Source: JBBDMX01 sp040878035
Lineage (GTDB): Bacteria; Planctomycetota; Phycisphaerae; Phycisphaerales; Phycisphaeraceae
DNA length: 64,000 bases
Assembly: GCA_040878035.1 (NCBI GenBank)
Contig: JBBDMX010000008.1
Coordinates: 94,373 to 158,372 of the forward strand
Reading direction: 5' to 3'
In this document: positions 8,288 through 16,821 of the stretch, piece by piece
How the letters are laid out: every line of letters starts with the position of its first letter
Position numbering within the stretch: position 1 is the first letter of the stretch
Notes under the pieces: generated by a model
Seen by the model: the letters and a program-made list of their open reading frames with translations, nothing else
Database searches by the model: none
What the model was told of the DNA's origin: nothing
Program-made: the position numbers and the translations under genes

Positions 8288-9259
8288 ATGACCCCCATCA
8301 GCGTCGTCATCCCGTGCTACAACGGCATGCCCTACCTGCCCCAGGCGCTGGACAGCGCCCTGGCGCAGACGCATCGGCCGATGCAGATCGTGGTGGTGGA
8401 CGACGGCTCGCGCGACGCCAGCGCCGCCACCATCCAGCGCTATGTGCTGGACTATCCCGACCGCAGGATCAAGCTGATTCAGCAGGCCAACGCGGGGGAA
8501 CCGGCGGCGCGCAACGCCGGCATCCGCGCGGCGACCGCCGCCGGCGCGGCATGGATCGCCCAGCTCGATACCGACGATTGGTGGGAGCCTCGCAAGCTGG
8601 AAATGCAGCTCGCCGCCGCCGAGGCCGCCGGGCCGGATTGCGTGCTGGTGCACACCGGCTTTGTGCGTCATCACGCCGACGGGCCAAGCGAGCCCTGGCC
8701 CATGGACGGCGCGGCCAGGCGCACCGGCTGGTGCACCGCCGCCCTGCTCGAGCCGACCAGCATCGCCCACCCGTCGACCATGGTCCGCAGCGATGCCCTG
8801 TCGCGTATCGGCGGATACGACCCCTCTTTCAAGCAAGCCTGCGACATCGATCTGTATTTCCGGTTGTCAGCCGTGGGCGCCTTTGCCTTCGTGGCCGAGC
8901 GGCTGCTGCACTACCGTATGCATCCGGGGCAGATGAGCGCCAGCCAGTTCGAGCAGATCCAGTACCACCATCGGGCCGTGCGGCAGTTCTTCGCCGCGCA
9001 TCCCGATATCGAGGCCAAGATCGGACCATCCAACGTGCGCCAGGCCCTGACCCGCCACGTCGAGATGAAGCTCGAAAGCCTCTACTGGCGCCGCCGGCTC
9101 GACGACTTCCGCAACCTGCTGGAGTACGCAAGTGAGCAGGACCTGCAAAGTGCAACGATCGAGGCATGGCGTCGCAAGGCACGCTGGCCCAATTGGATAA
9201 TCCGCGTGAAAGACAGGCTGGGAGGAAGGGCGAAGTCCGAAGTACGAAGTGCGAAGTAA
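8288..9259 (+). CDS. Glycosyltransferase family 2 (paralogue type A)
   Basis: A 323-residue GT2 starting at ATG 8288, three bases after the palindrome; the open frame upstream runs through repeat sequence and is not real. Motifs: ISVVIPCYNGMPYL (4-17), VVVDDGSRD (36-44), AARNAG (73-78) and DTDD (94-97). The C-terminal WRRKARWPNWIIRVKDRLGG matches the type-A paralogues at 6073 and 10303. The last ten residues (AKSEVRSAK) are encoded by the following word repeat, so the original stop was probably lost when that repeat arose. Role: one of several transferases of the exopolysaccharide locus. Confidence 0.92.
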   Translation: MTPISVVIPCYNGMPYLPQALDSALAQTHRPMQIVVVDDGSRDASAATIQRYVLDYPDRRIKLIQQANAGEPAARNAGIRAATAAGAAWIAQLDTDDWWEPRKLEMQLAAAEAAGPDCVLVHTGFVRHHADGPSEPWPMDGAARRTGWCTAALLEPTSIAHPSTMVRSDALSRIGGYDPSFKQACDIDLYFRLSAVGAFAFVAERLLHYRMHPGQMSASQFEQIQYHHRAVRQFFAAHPDIEAKIGPSNVRQALTRHVEMKLESLYWRRRLDDFRNLLEYASEQDLQSATIEAWRRKARWPNWIIRVKDRLGGRAKSEVRSAK

Positions 9260-9294
9260 ATCCGAAATCCGCAATCCGAAATCCGAAATTCCCC
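9232..9294. repeat. Word repeat (cgaagta then aaatccg), single arm
   Basis: Iterations of gaagtacgaagtgcgaagt followed by aaatccgcaatccgaaat run into the start codon of the next gene. No complementary arm is seen nearby. It encodes the C-terminal residues of the upstream gene. Confidence 0.85.
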
Positions 9295-10257
9295 ATGCAC
9301 CTCACCATCGCCATCTGCACCTACCGCCGGCACGAGCCGCTGCGCCAGACGCTAACATCGCTGGCTGCGTGCATCGTGCCGCAGGATGTGCAATGGGACG
9401 TGCTGGTCGTGGACAACGCCGGCGATGCGCAGGTGCGGCAACTGGTCGAAGGCTTCGCCGATCGCCTGCCCGTTCGCTACGAAGTCGAGCCCACGACCGG
9501 CACCAGCCACGCACGCAACCATGCGGTACGCGTCTGCGAAGCGGCGGGCACGCCTGTCGTGCTCTTCACCGATGACGATGTGACCTTCGAAGAGCGCTGG
9601 CTGGTGACCATGGCCAACACGATCCGCGAGCATGGCGACTGCGACTTCTGGGGCGGGCGCGTCGAGCCGATCTGGCCCAGCGATGCCCCCCCGCCGGCGT
9701 GGTTTGATCAGGAACGCTGCCCGATGCTGGGCGACACGATCGTGCAGTATCGCCGGGGCGAGCAGCCGCGTGCGTGGGATGGCGAGCGTGATCCGCCGTT
9801 CTACACGGCCAACCTGGCATTGCGTGTGAAGGCCGTGGCGGCGGCGGGCTACTTCGACACGACCGTGGGCCATCGCGGCGCGGTGCGCATGGGCATGGAG
9901 GACAGCTTGATGGTGCGAGCCATCGCGGCGGCGGGCGGTTCCGGGGGGCGCGGCTGGTACGCCGCCGACGCCGTGGTGCATCACCCCGTACCGATCGAAC
10001 GCCTCAGCCGCAAATACGCGCGCCAGTTCGCCTGGCGGCAAGGTTGGCTGAGCGTGCATTCGCTTCGCCGCGCTTCGCCGAGGCTGCCCCGCTGGCTGTA
10101 TCGTGTGTCGCTGGGCGATATGGTCCGTGGTGCGGCACAATGGCTCGGCGGCACACTAACGCTCCGCCCCGCCGTCGCCTTCGCCGGCCAGTTCCAAGCC
10201 CTGTTCAGTCTCTCCAAACTCTGGCACGCACTGTGCAAGCCCAAAGCTCGAAGTTAG
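9295..10257 (+). CDS. Glycosyltransferase family 2 (paralogue type B)
   Basis: A 320-residue GT2 beginning at ATG 9295, four bases after an aaatccg repeat that occupies the ribosome-binding-site position. Motifs: LTIAICTYRRHEPL (3-16), LVVDNAGD (37-44), TSHARNH (70-76), TDDDV (92-96). It pairs with the type-B protein at 7181-8092. The middle part carries W-P-S and a C-terminal hydrophobic stretch. Its tail (LCKPKARS) runs into the next repeat. It probably acts with its neighbours on the same glycan. Confidence 0.92.
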   Translation: MHLTIAICTYRRHEPLRQTLTSLAACIVPQDVQWDVLVVDNAGDAQVRQLVEGFADRLPVRYEVEPTTGTSHARNHAVRVCEAAGTPVVLFTDDDVTFEERWLVTMANTIREHGDCDFWGGRVEPIWPSDAPPPAWFDQERCPMLGDTIVQYRRGEQPRAWDGERDPPFYTANLALRVKAVAAAGYFDTTVGHRGAVRMGMEDSLMVRAIAAAGGSGGRGWYAADAVVHHPVPIERLSRKYARQFAWRQGWLSVHSLRRASPRLPRWLYRVSLGDMVRGAAQWLGGTLTLRPAVAFAGQFQALFSLSKLWHALCKPKARS

Positions 10258-10302
10258 AAACTCGAAGCAAGTCCCAAATCCGAAATCCGAAATCCGAAAT
10301 TC
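10246..10302. repeat. aaatccg word repeat, single arm
   Basis: ctcgaagttagaaactcgaag followed by four iterations of aaatccg ends directly at the ATG of the next glycosyltransferase, again replacing a normal ribosome-binding site. Confidence 0.85.
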
Positions 10303-11313
10303 ATGTTCGACGTCGCTGTCATTATCCCGACCTACAACCGCGCCCGGCTGATCGCCGCGGCGCTGGATTCGGTGCTTGCACAGTCGTACCCCGGGCGCAT
10401 CGAGGCGGCGGTCGTGGATGACGGTTCCAGCGACGACACCGCGGCCGTCATGCAGCCGTATCTGGCTCAGTACCGCAACGAGGCCGGCAAAGTGGTCATC
10501 CGCTACACGCGCCTGGAGAAACAAGGCGTGGTGACGGCCCGCAACACCGCCATCGCGCAGACCACCGCCCCGCTGGTGGCGTTTCTCGACAGCGACGATT
10601 ACTGGCACGCCGACAAGCTGCGTCTCCAGATCGAGGTGCTCAACGCCGACGCCCAGATAGGACTGGTTCACACCGGCTTCCGCTACGTCAACGAAGCGGG
10701 CGAGATGGCCGACGACGGCCCGCAGCGCGTGGACAATCCGTGTCACGGAGACCGGGGGAAGTGCGTGAACGTGCTGATGGATGAGGATCTGGTGATTTTC
10801 TCCAGTGTGCTGGCGCGACGCAGCGTGATCGCGCAGGCCGCCGCCGCCGAGCCGCATGGCTTGCCCTTTGACCCGCGCTGGACCAATGCCCAGGACTACG
10901 ATCTGCTGCTGCGGTGTGCCCGGCTGTGCGCGTTTGTCTATCTGTCCGCCCCGCTGACGTACTACCGTCTGCACGGCGGGCACGGGGCGATGGGCAACTT
11001 CAAGCGCGCCTTTGGCTTTCATGGCCGAGTGCAACTCGACTTTGCCAAGCGCTGGGGCAAGGACGTCGGCATTGACGAAGCCGACGCCCACCGGCGCGTC
11101 GCGGCATTTCTCTACAGCCGGGCGCATTCGCACTTCTGGCAACGCCGGCTGGACGTGTGCCGGCAACTGTGCGACCTGGCCGAGGAATTGGGCGTGAGCG
11201 ATGAACGCTTTGCGGAGTTGTACCGCAAGGCGTCGCGGCCCGCGTGGATGTACCGCGTCAAGGACCGTGTTGATCGGCTGTTGGGCCGAAACCTCGAAGT
11301 CAGAAATTCGTAG
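10303..11313 (+). CDS. Glycosyltransferase family 2 (paralogue type A)
   Basis: A 336-residue GT2. VAVIIPTYNRARLI (4-17), VVDDGSSDD (37-45), TARNTA (78-83) and the metal-binding DSDD (96-99) are present; QDYDLLLRCARL near residue 205 fits the typical acceptor-side segment. The C-terminus (KASRPAWMYRVKDRVDRLLG) identifies it as the third type-A paralogue. It is the fifth GT2 in the row A-B (leftward), A-B-A (rightward). The last residues (LEVRNS) come from the following repeat. Confidence 0.92.
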   Translation: MFDVAVIIPTYNRARLIAAALDSVLAQSYPGRIEAAVVDDGSSDDTAAVMQPYLAQYRNEAGKVVIRYTRLEKQGVVTARNTAIAQTTAPLVAFLDSDDYWHADKLRLQIEVLNADAQIGLVHTGFRYVNEAGEMADDGPQRVDNPCHGDRGKCVNVLMDEDLVIFSSVLARRSVIAQAAAAEPHGLPFDPRWTNAQDYDLLLRCARLCAFVYLSAPLTYYRLHGGHGAMGNFKRAFGFHGRVQLDFAKRWGKDVGIDEADAHRRVAAFLYSRAHSHFWQRRLDVCRQLCDLAEELGVSDERFAELYRKASRPAWMYRVKDRVDRLLGRNLEVRNS

Positions 11314-11356
11314 TTCGAATGAAATCCGAAATCCGAAATCCGAAATCCGAAATTCA
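11292..11356. repeat. aaatccg word repeat, single arm
   Basis: cctcgaagtcagaaattcg and five iterations of aaatccg lie between the stop of the GT2 and the start of the GT4. Third such block in a row upstream of a glycosyltransferase gene. Confidence 0.85.
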
Positions 11357-11369
11357 CCCCTTGCGTGTC

Positions 11370-12584
11370 ATGTACATCGCCCGGGCGCCGTTTATCAGCG
11401 GCGCCGAACGGGCGCTAGTGTCCATGCTGCGGCACTTGGACCGCGCGCGGGTTGAGCCGGCGTTGCTGGTGGGGCATGAGACGGCCCTGGTGGATGAGGC
11501 CCGGCGGCTACAGATTCCCGTCGCGGTAACGCCGCTGGCGCGGCGCGAGAAGGCCGGCGTGTTTCTGTGGTGGCGGTCGCTGCGCCAGGTGGGCAGGGCC
11601 ATCCGTGATTTCGATCCCCATATCCTGCATGCCAACGATGTGCCCAGTTGCCAGGCGCTGAGCGTGATCGGCGGACAGCGGAAGATTCCGCGCGTGGTGC
11701 ACGTGCGCTGGGGGATTACGGCCAGCGATCTGGCGTGGTGGGCGTGCGGGGCGGGCGGAGCAGAGTGCCTGCTGTGTATCAGCCAATGGGTGAAGAGCGA
11801 GTTGGGGAGCGTGGGTGCGACGGTGCTAGCCAAGTCGCGCATCGAGGTATTGGCGGACGCAGTGGATTGGCCGGCTCTGCTCCCTCTCCCTTGGGGAGAG
11901 GGCTGGGGTGAGGGGAGCCACGAAGTCGACACGGCCAGCGAAAGCACGTTGACCGATGACCACAGCAGTTCTCACCCGCAGGAATTTTTCCATGTCCCCT
12001 CACCCCAACCCTCTCCCCAAGGGAGAGGGGGCCGGAAGACCCTCGGCTTTGCGGGGCAACTCATCGAATCCAAAGGGCTTGATCTGGTCATCCAGGCCAT
12101 GGCCAAGCTGCCCGCCTCGGCTCGGCCGCGGCTGCTGGTGGCCGGGGAGGACACGCAAACCCAGGGCGCCTACAAGACGCAACTCCAGATGCTGGCCGAG
12201 CAGCACGGCGTGACGAACGACATCAAGTGGCTGGGCTTCCTCGCCGATGTCTCGCAGCTTTACCAGCAGGTGGATGTCGTGGTCTGCCCCTCGCGAGTCG
12301 AGCCGCTGGGCCTGGTGCCCCTGGAGGCCGCCAAGTGGTCGCTGCCCACGCTGGCCAATCGCGTGGGCGGACTGGCCGAGACGATCGTGGAAGACGAGAC
12401 CGGCTGGCTGATCGAGCCGACCGTCGAGGCCTGGGCGACCGTCTTGGCGCGGTTATCGGATACCGCCGCCCTGCGTTCCATGGGCCAGGCCGCCCGGGAG
12501 CGAACTTGCCGCCTGTATAATCCGATGAACTACACCAGTCGGCTCTTACAGCTTTACCACGACCTGCTCATTGGGGAAAAGTGA
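11370..12584 (+). CDS. Glycosyltransferase family 4 with repeat-derived insert
   Basis: A GT-B retaining glycosyltransferase of 404 residues. The start may also be the TTG at 11361 (giving MRVMYIARAPFISGAERAL). The N-terminal acceptor domain has FISGAERAL; the C-terminal donor domain has GFAGQLIESKGLDLVIQA and the catalytic-site region VCPSRVEPLGLVPLEAAKW. Between the two domains, residues about 171-221 are encoded by an inverted repeat (11883-12029) inserted in frame, giving a peptide of the LPLPWGEGWGEG / PSPQPSPQGRG type that no glycosyltransferase needs. The insert lies in the interdomain linker, so activity may be kept. It is followed two bases later by a methyltransferase gene. Confidence 0.9.
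   Translation: MYIARAPFISGAERALVSMLRHLDRARVEPALLVGHETALVDEARRLQIPVAVTPLARREKAGVFLWWRSLRQVGRAIRDFDPHILHANDVPSCQALSVIGGQRKIPRVVHVRWGITASDLAWWACGAGGAECLLCISQWVKSELGSVGATVLAKSRIEVLADAVDWPALLPLPWGEGWGEGSHEVDTASESTLTDDHSSSHPQEFFHVPSPQPSPQGRGGRKTLGFAGQLIESKGLDLVIQAMAKLPASARPRLLVAGEDTQTQGAYKTQLQMLAEQHGVTNDIKWLGFLADVSQLYQQVDVVVCPSRVEPLGLVPLEAAKWSLPTLANRVGGLAETIVEDETGWLIEPTVEAWATVLARLSDTAALRSMGQAARERTCRLYNPMNYTSRLLQLYHDLLIGEK
11883..12029. repeat. In-frame inverted repeat inside a glycosyltransferase gene
   Basis: The arms 11883-11915 and 11997-12029 are 33-nt reverse complements with one mismatch, each made of cctctccc, ttgggg and ctcaccccaaccctctccc-type segments. The same family is seen at 51462-51632 and, as a fragment, at 63941. 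It keeps the reading frame. Confidence 0.93.
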
Positions 12585-12585
12585 G

Positions 12586-13413
12586 ATGGGCGATACTTTG
12601 GTGACCCCCGGATTCCCCGAAGCCCCTGGCGCCGCTGTCGATTGGCCGGCGCTGGACCGCCGCATTGCCGACGTCGTCGACCAGGTGCAGCGCACCGGCC
12701 AGATCGTCGTGCCCGGCCACGAACCTTACAAACTCCAGCACCACATCAATCCGGACGAAGGCCGGGTGCTGCGCGACCTGGTGGCGCAACACCGCCCCAA
12801 GCAGACGCTGGAAATCGGCATGGGCACGGGCCTGTCGGGCCTGTACATCTGCTGGGGCCTGGCCCGCGCCGGCGGCGGCCGGCACGTCGCCATCGACCCG
12901 TTCCAGAAGGCCGAGTTCTGGCAGGGACGAGGCCTGGCGCTGCGCGATCACGTCGGCCTGACCCCCGTCTTTGACTGGATCGGCCAGCCCGACGACCTGG
13001 CGCTGCCGCGAATGGTGGCGGAAGGCCGCAAGATCGACTTTGCCTTGATCGACGGCGACCATCGCTTCGAGGCTGCCCTGCTGGATTTCTACTACATCGA
13101 CAAGCTGCTGCCCGTGGGCGGCATCTGCACCATCGACGACACGGACTGGCCATCGGTGTGGCGCGTGGTGCAATTCGCGCTTCTGCATCGCGACTATGAA
13201 TGGGTCGCCGGCGTGCCGGTGGACCTGGGGCCCTGGACGCGCCCCTGGGGTTGGAAGCTGCGTCTGCGCCGCTGGAGCACGTTCCGCAAGCAAGGCTGGC
13301 CGATGAGCGAAGCGATGCGGCGCAAGCCCTACCAGTTCGTCGCCCTGCGCAAGACCCGAGACCAGCTCAAGCCCGAGCAGTTCTGGGCCAACTTCGAGCG
13401 GCTGAACCATTGA
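12586..13413 (+). CDS. Class I SAM-dependent methyltransferase
   Basis: A 275-residue protein with a Rossmann-type methyltransferase core: TLEIGMGTGLSGLYI (74-88) is motif I, and FALIDGDHRFEAALLD (about 147) plus TIDDTDWPS resemble the Methyltransf_24 / CmcI-like group. I start at ATG 12586; an upstream TTG at 12571 would overlap the previous gene. Two bases separate it from the upstream GT4 stop, so the pair is translationally linked. The likely role is O-methylation of a sugar of the exopolysaccharide or of its end, which in some systems stops chain growth; that is inference from context. Confidence 0.85.
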   Translation: MGDTLVTPGFPEAPGAAVDWPALDRRIADVVDQVQRTGQIVVPGHEPYKLQHHINPDEGRVLRDLVAQHRPKQTLEIGMGTGLSGLYICWGLARAGGGRHVAIDPFQKAEFWQGRGLALRDHVGLTPVFDWIGQPDDLALPRMVAEGRKIDFALIDGDHRFEAALLDFYYIDKLLPVGGICTIDDTDWPSVWRVVQFALLHRDYEWVAGVPVDLGPWTRPWGWKLRLRRWSTFRKQGWPMSEAMRRKPYQFVALRKTRDQLKPEQFWANFERLNH

Positions 13414-13420
13414 AGAACGG

Positions 13421-13579
13421 CCACAGATGGACACAGATGGACACAGATGGGAAACAGACAAGGAGACCGGGAGACAAGGGGACAAGGAGAAGAGCAAGTC
13501 ACCATCGCCTTGTCTCCTTGTCTCCCCTTCTCCTTGTCTCCATGTCTGCATCTGTGTTCATCTGTGTTCATCTGTGGCT
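13421..13579. repeat. Nested long inverted repeat (acacagatgg / gacaaggag words)
   Basis: Outer arms ccacagatggacacagatgg and catctgtgttcatctgtggc enclose inner arms gacaaggagaccgggagac and cttgtctccttgtctcc. Same architecture and outer word as the repeat at 2785-2952 but a different inner word. Confidence 0.92.
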
Positions 13580-13598
13580 AAGTTTGCCCTGGTGATTG

Positions 13599-14834
13599 AT
13601 GAGAATTCTTTACGTCCTGCCTTTCTGGCCGCACCTTTACACGCCGTTCCTGTTTCGGGAGATGGCGTGGATGCGGTCGCGCGGGCATGCGGTGGCGGTG
13701 ATCTCGCTGCGCCGCTGGCCCGATGGGCAGGTCAATGTCGAGCGCTTCGGGCTCAACGATGTGCCGGTGCTTCAGATCAGCCGGCAATATGAGTCGGATC
13801 GGGCGCTGGCGGGCCAAGTGGCGCGGGCGGCGGTATCCGGGGGCGGGGGTCGCGGCGCGGCGGGGCCGACGCTGCGGCAATCCGTCGCCAGCCGGGGCGG
13901 CCGGCAGGGCCTGCACGAATGGGCCAACTGGCGCCGCATCGTCGCCTTCGTGCGCCAGCAGCAAAGCGATGTGATGGACGCCCACTGGGGCGCCGAGGCC
14001 GCGGAACTGGGCGTGCGCCTCAAGGAGGCGCTGGGACTGCCCTTGTCGGTGACGTTTCATGGCGGCGACATTTACCGGCCGTCACCGGCGCTGCCGACGA
14101 TTGTGGCGGCAGCCGATCTGCTTCAGCCGGTGAGCCAGTTTCTGGCGGACTTGCTGATGCGTAAGCGTGAGCGCAGCGACGCGGGGGTGGTGATGCCGGC
14201 GCTGAACATTGATGAAAAGAGAGTGCGGATTCGCTGGCACGGCCTGCCCGCAGAGGTGGTGGCGGCGACGCCGGCGGCGCAGGGGGACGACGCCCAGGTG
14301 ATCGCCACCGCCGGCCGGCTTGATCCGGAAAAGGGGCAGCTTGCGCTGCTGGAGGCCGCCGCGCCGCTGACGGGCAAGTTCCCCGGCCTGCGCCTGCGGA
14401 TCATCGGGGGCGGACAACTGGCCGACCCACTGCGCCAGCGCGCCGCCGAACTGGGGATCGCCGACCGCATGGAAATCACCGGCGCCCTGCCATGGGACCA
14501 GGTGCTGGCAAAAATGCGCAGCGCCCACGTGTATGTGCAGTGCTCGCACTACGAGGGCTTCGGCATGACCCTGCTGGAGGCCGCCGCCCAGGGTCTGCCG
14601 CTGATCGCCACGCGCACCGGGGCGCACGATGAGATCATCCAGGACGGCGTCAACGGTAAGCTGTACGACGTGGGCGATGCAGCGGCGCTTGCCGCGCACC
14701 TGCGCCAGTTATTGGCCGATACAAACCTGCGGCGACAGATGGGCCAGGCAAGCCTGCGGCGCGTGCGTGAGCGCTTCGTCGTCGACGACCTGATGCCGCG
14801 GACCGAGACGGCACTGCGGGGGTTGTGCGCGTGA
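13599..14834 (+). CDS. Glycosyltransferase family 4
   Basis: A 411-residue GT-B transferase. It begins MRILYVLPFWPHLYTPFLFR, a typical GT4 opening, at ATG 13599. VTFHGGDIYRP marks the end of the N-terminal domain; ATAGRLDPEKGQLALLEA and HYEGFGMTLLEAAAQGLP (the EX7E region) mark the donor domain. It probably uses an NDP-sugar to extend the polysaccharide. Upstream lies a nested repeat, downstream a 600-base gap with a sigma-70-like promoter. Confidence 0.93.
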   Translation: MRILYVLPFWPHLYTPFLFREMAWMRSRGHAVAVISLRRWPDGQVNVERFGLNDVPVLQISRQYESDRALAGQVARAAVSGGGGRGAAGPTLRQSVASRGGRQGLHEWANWRRIVAFVRQQQSDVMDAHWGAEAAELGVRLKEALGLPLSVTFHGGDIYRPSPALPTIVAAADLLQPVSQFLADLLMRKRERSDAGVVMPALNIDEKRVRIRWHGLPAEVVAATPAAQGDDAQVIATAGRLDPEKGQLALLEAAAPLTGKFPGLRLRIIGGGQLADPLRQRAAELGIADRMEITGALPWDQVLAKMRSAHVYVQCSHYEGFGMTLLEAAAQGLPLIATRTGAHDEIIQDGVNGKLYDVGDAAALAAHLRQLLADTNLRRQMGQASLRRVRERFVVDDLMPRTETALRGLCA

Positions 14835-14849
14835 GGGGGGATTCGGCGC

Positions 14850-14878
14850 TTTACTTTTCCGGTAGCGGTTAGTATAAT
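14850..14878 (+). promoter_or_regulatory. Sigma-70-like promoter
   Basis: TTTACT at 14850-14855, a 17-nt spacer and a perfect TATAAT at 14873-14878, followed by an unusually AT-rich stretch (aataattgttgtatattatt). It points toward the gene at 15435 but more than 500 bases upstream, so it may drive a non-coding transcript or a long leader. Confidence 0.45.
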
Positions 14879-14879
14879 G

Positions 14880-15434
14880 TTCAAGATATGAATAATTGTT
14901 GTATATTATTGGTTCATTATGGGATGTGCCGCCGCCGTCGCACGCCTGCCGCCGTGGCGCTGTGGCCCGCGTTGGCCCTGCCGTCGGCGAGGCGAGGTGC
15001 GCATTTAATCCAGGTGTAGCAACTAAACTGGCTGACACTTATACATCTTGCTTTTCTCATGTAAAGGACTGCTGTGAAAAGCACTACGAAAACGGAGTGA
15101 AGTATCCGGAATGTCAGACTGACACGGCACTGACAGGGGGGACTGACATTGTGTAAATACTGCTTTTATGTGAGGTTGTACGAAATTGACCCCGCAAGGG
15201 GGAGGGAGGGGGGGCTGACATGTCCAGATATCCGATTTTCATGCGAAGATCGTCCATGCACCTCGCCGTGGTTAGCTCCGAGGAACACACGCGGCAAAGA
15301 CGCCGCAGCTACGAAAGCCGCCAAGGCTTGCCCATGGATGAAAAGGCCGCGCTGGCGCATGACTCAGGCCCGGCTTGGCGGTCCCTATTCCCAATCCGTG
15401 TTCATCCGTGCTACCTCCTCCTGGGCACGCCTGT
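14880..15434. other. Long leader/intergenic region
   Basis: Open frames here (for example 14896-15156) have no recognisable domain. The region contains an AT-rich start, the TGTCAG-box element at 15032-15234, and a short stretch near 15398 (ccgtgttcatccgtg) related to the acacagatga word. I see no gene. Confidence 0.5.
15032..15234 (-). repeat. TGTCAG-box element, copy A
   Basis: Contains several TGTCAG/CTGACA boxes including the perfect palindrome gtcagactgac at 15115-15125, c-rich boxes (gggggctgacatg) and a final ggatat. Read on the reverse strand it has the same order and nearly the same spacing of boxes as the element at 55941-56167, while the sequence between boxes differs. Confidence 0.65.
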
Positions 15435-16670
15435 ATGACCCCAACGATTGACATTCTGCTCTGCCAGCGGTTCCTGCCGGAGTTTGGCGGGTCGATTCGC
15501 TGGATGCATGAGGTGTATCGGCGTTGGCCCGGTCCGGGGGCGGTCGAGGTGATCACCCATGACTACTACGGCCATCCGCCGCGGACGCCGGAGTTTCCCG
15601 ATGCCCCTCAGCGGCCGGCGTCGGGCGATCATGTCACGGCCCCGAACCTGCGCATGGACCGGCGCGATATCTTCATGCGCGACTGGGGGCTGGAGAGCAT
15701 CGATCGCCTGCGCCGCTATTTCCGCATGACACGGGCCGTGCGCCAGCGGCTCAAGCGTAACCCCAAAGCGATCGTCCGCGTGCATTGCATCCATGCCGTG
15801 CCGGAGCTGGCCAGCCTGCTGCCGCTGCTGCCCCTGTATCGCAAGCGCCTGCGGCTGATCTGCTACGCCCATGGCGAAGAGGTGACGGCATGCGCGTCGA
15901 GCCGGCAGTTGACGATGCTGATGAAGCGGGCGTATCGGGCGGCGGACCTGGTGATCGCCAACAGCCGGTATACGGCCTCGGTGCTGGAGAAGCACGTAGG
16001 GTCAAAGAACCTGGCGGGAAAGGTTCGCGTAGTCAATCCCGGCGTGGAGTTGGGCGAGTTTGTCGGCGCCGCCGAGGCTGGGCGGGCCTGGCGCCAGGAG
16101 CAGGGGCTGGGCGATCGGCCGGTGGTGCTGACCGTCGGCCGACTGGACCCCCGCAAGAATCACGCGGCGGTCATCGAAGCATTGGGGCAGCTCCGGGAGG
16201 CCCATCCGGATGCGGCGTACTACATCGCGGGGCAAGGCAGGCATAAGGCGGCCTTGGAGGCGCTGGCGGCGAAGCTGAACATCGCCGATCGGGTCGTCTT
16301 CAGCAGTAACGTGGATGGTAAACTCAAGCTGGCGATGTACGGCGGGTGCGACGTGTTCGCCATGCCGGCGATCCGGGACGGGACGGACGTGGAGGGCTTT
16401 GGCATGGTGTTCCTGGAGGCGGGCGCCTGCGGCAAGGCGTCGCTGGCGGGCCGGGAAGGCGGCCAGGCCGACGCGGTGATCGATGGCCAGACCGGGCTGG
16501 TGGTGGACGGCACGGATCAGCCGGCGGTAACCGATTCGCTGCATAAGCTGCTGTCTGACGCGGCCTTGCGCAGGCGGTTGGGCGACGGGGGCCGCGAGTA
16601 TGCCCGGCAGTTCGACTGGTCGTGCATCGTTCAGAGAACTCTGGAATTGGTCGATTTACTGGGTACGTAG
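15435..16670 (+). CDS. Glycosyltransferase family 4
   Basis: A 411-residue GT4. I start at ATG 15435 (MTPTIDILLCQRFLPEFGGS). The N-terminal domain has ICYAHGEEVTACAS and ANSRYTASVLE; the donor domain has VLTVGRLDPRKNHAAVIEAL and DVEGFGMVFLEAGACGK (EX7E region) near residues 315-330. Its length and motifs resemble phosphatidylinositol/hexosyl transferases of the PimB type. It is followed by the polymerase gene and is probably the last glycosyltransferase of the rightward polysaccharide set. Confidence 0.93.
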   Translation: MTPTIDILLCQRFLPEFGGSIRWMHEVYRRWPGPGAVEVITHDYYGHPPRTPEFPDAPQRPASGDHVTAPNLRMDRRDIFMRDWGLESIDRLRRYFRMTRAVRQRLKRNPKAIVRVHCIHAVPELASLLPLLPLYRKRLRLICYAHGEEVTACASSRQLTMLMKRAYRAADLVIANSRYTASVLEKHVGSKNLAGKVRVVNPGVELGEFVGAAEAGRAWRQEQGLGDRPVVLTVGRLDPRKNHAAVIEALGQLREAHPDAAYYIAGQGRHKAALEALAAKLNIADRVVFSSNVDGKLKLAMYGGCDVFAMPAIRDGTDVEGFGMVFLEAGACGKASLAGREGGQADAVIDGQTGLVVDGTDQPAVTDSLHKLLSDAALRRRLGDGGREYARQFDWSCIVQRTLELVDLLGT

Positions 16671-16694
16671 TCCCGAACTGCGAGTTGTGGGACA

Positions 16695-16773
16695 GCCGCT
16701 TGCGGCTTCGCGCAGACTCACAAACAAACGGGGCGTCTTGTTTTCCGACGGCTTGCGCGAAGCCGCAAGCGGC
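16695..16773. repeat. REP-like palindrome pair (GCCGCTTGCGGC type)
   Basis: gccgcttgcggcttcgcgc at 16695-16713 and its exact reverse complement at 16755-16773; each arm also contains its own small palindrome. Outside it are short gaactcgg words (16670-16690, 16785-16805). Identical arms occur at 8138-8214 and 46093-46172. Confidence 0.92.
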
Positions 16774-16821
16774 AGAACTTGGAACACGAAACCCGGAACT
16801 CGGAACGAGCAGCGTCATGCC

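Noticed and set aside
14896..15156. Possible 86-residue protein with cysteines downstream of the TATAAT
   Set aside because: No ribosome-binding site, no family resemblance, and it runs into the TGTCAG element.
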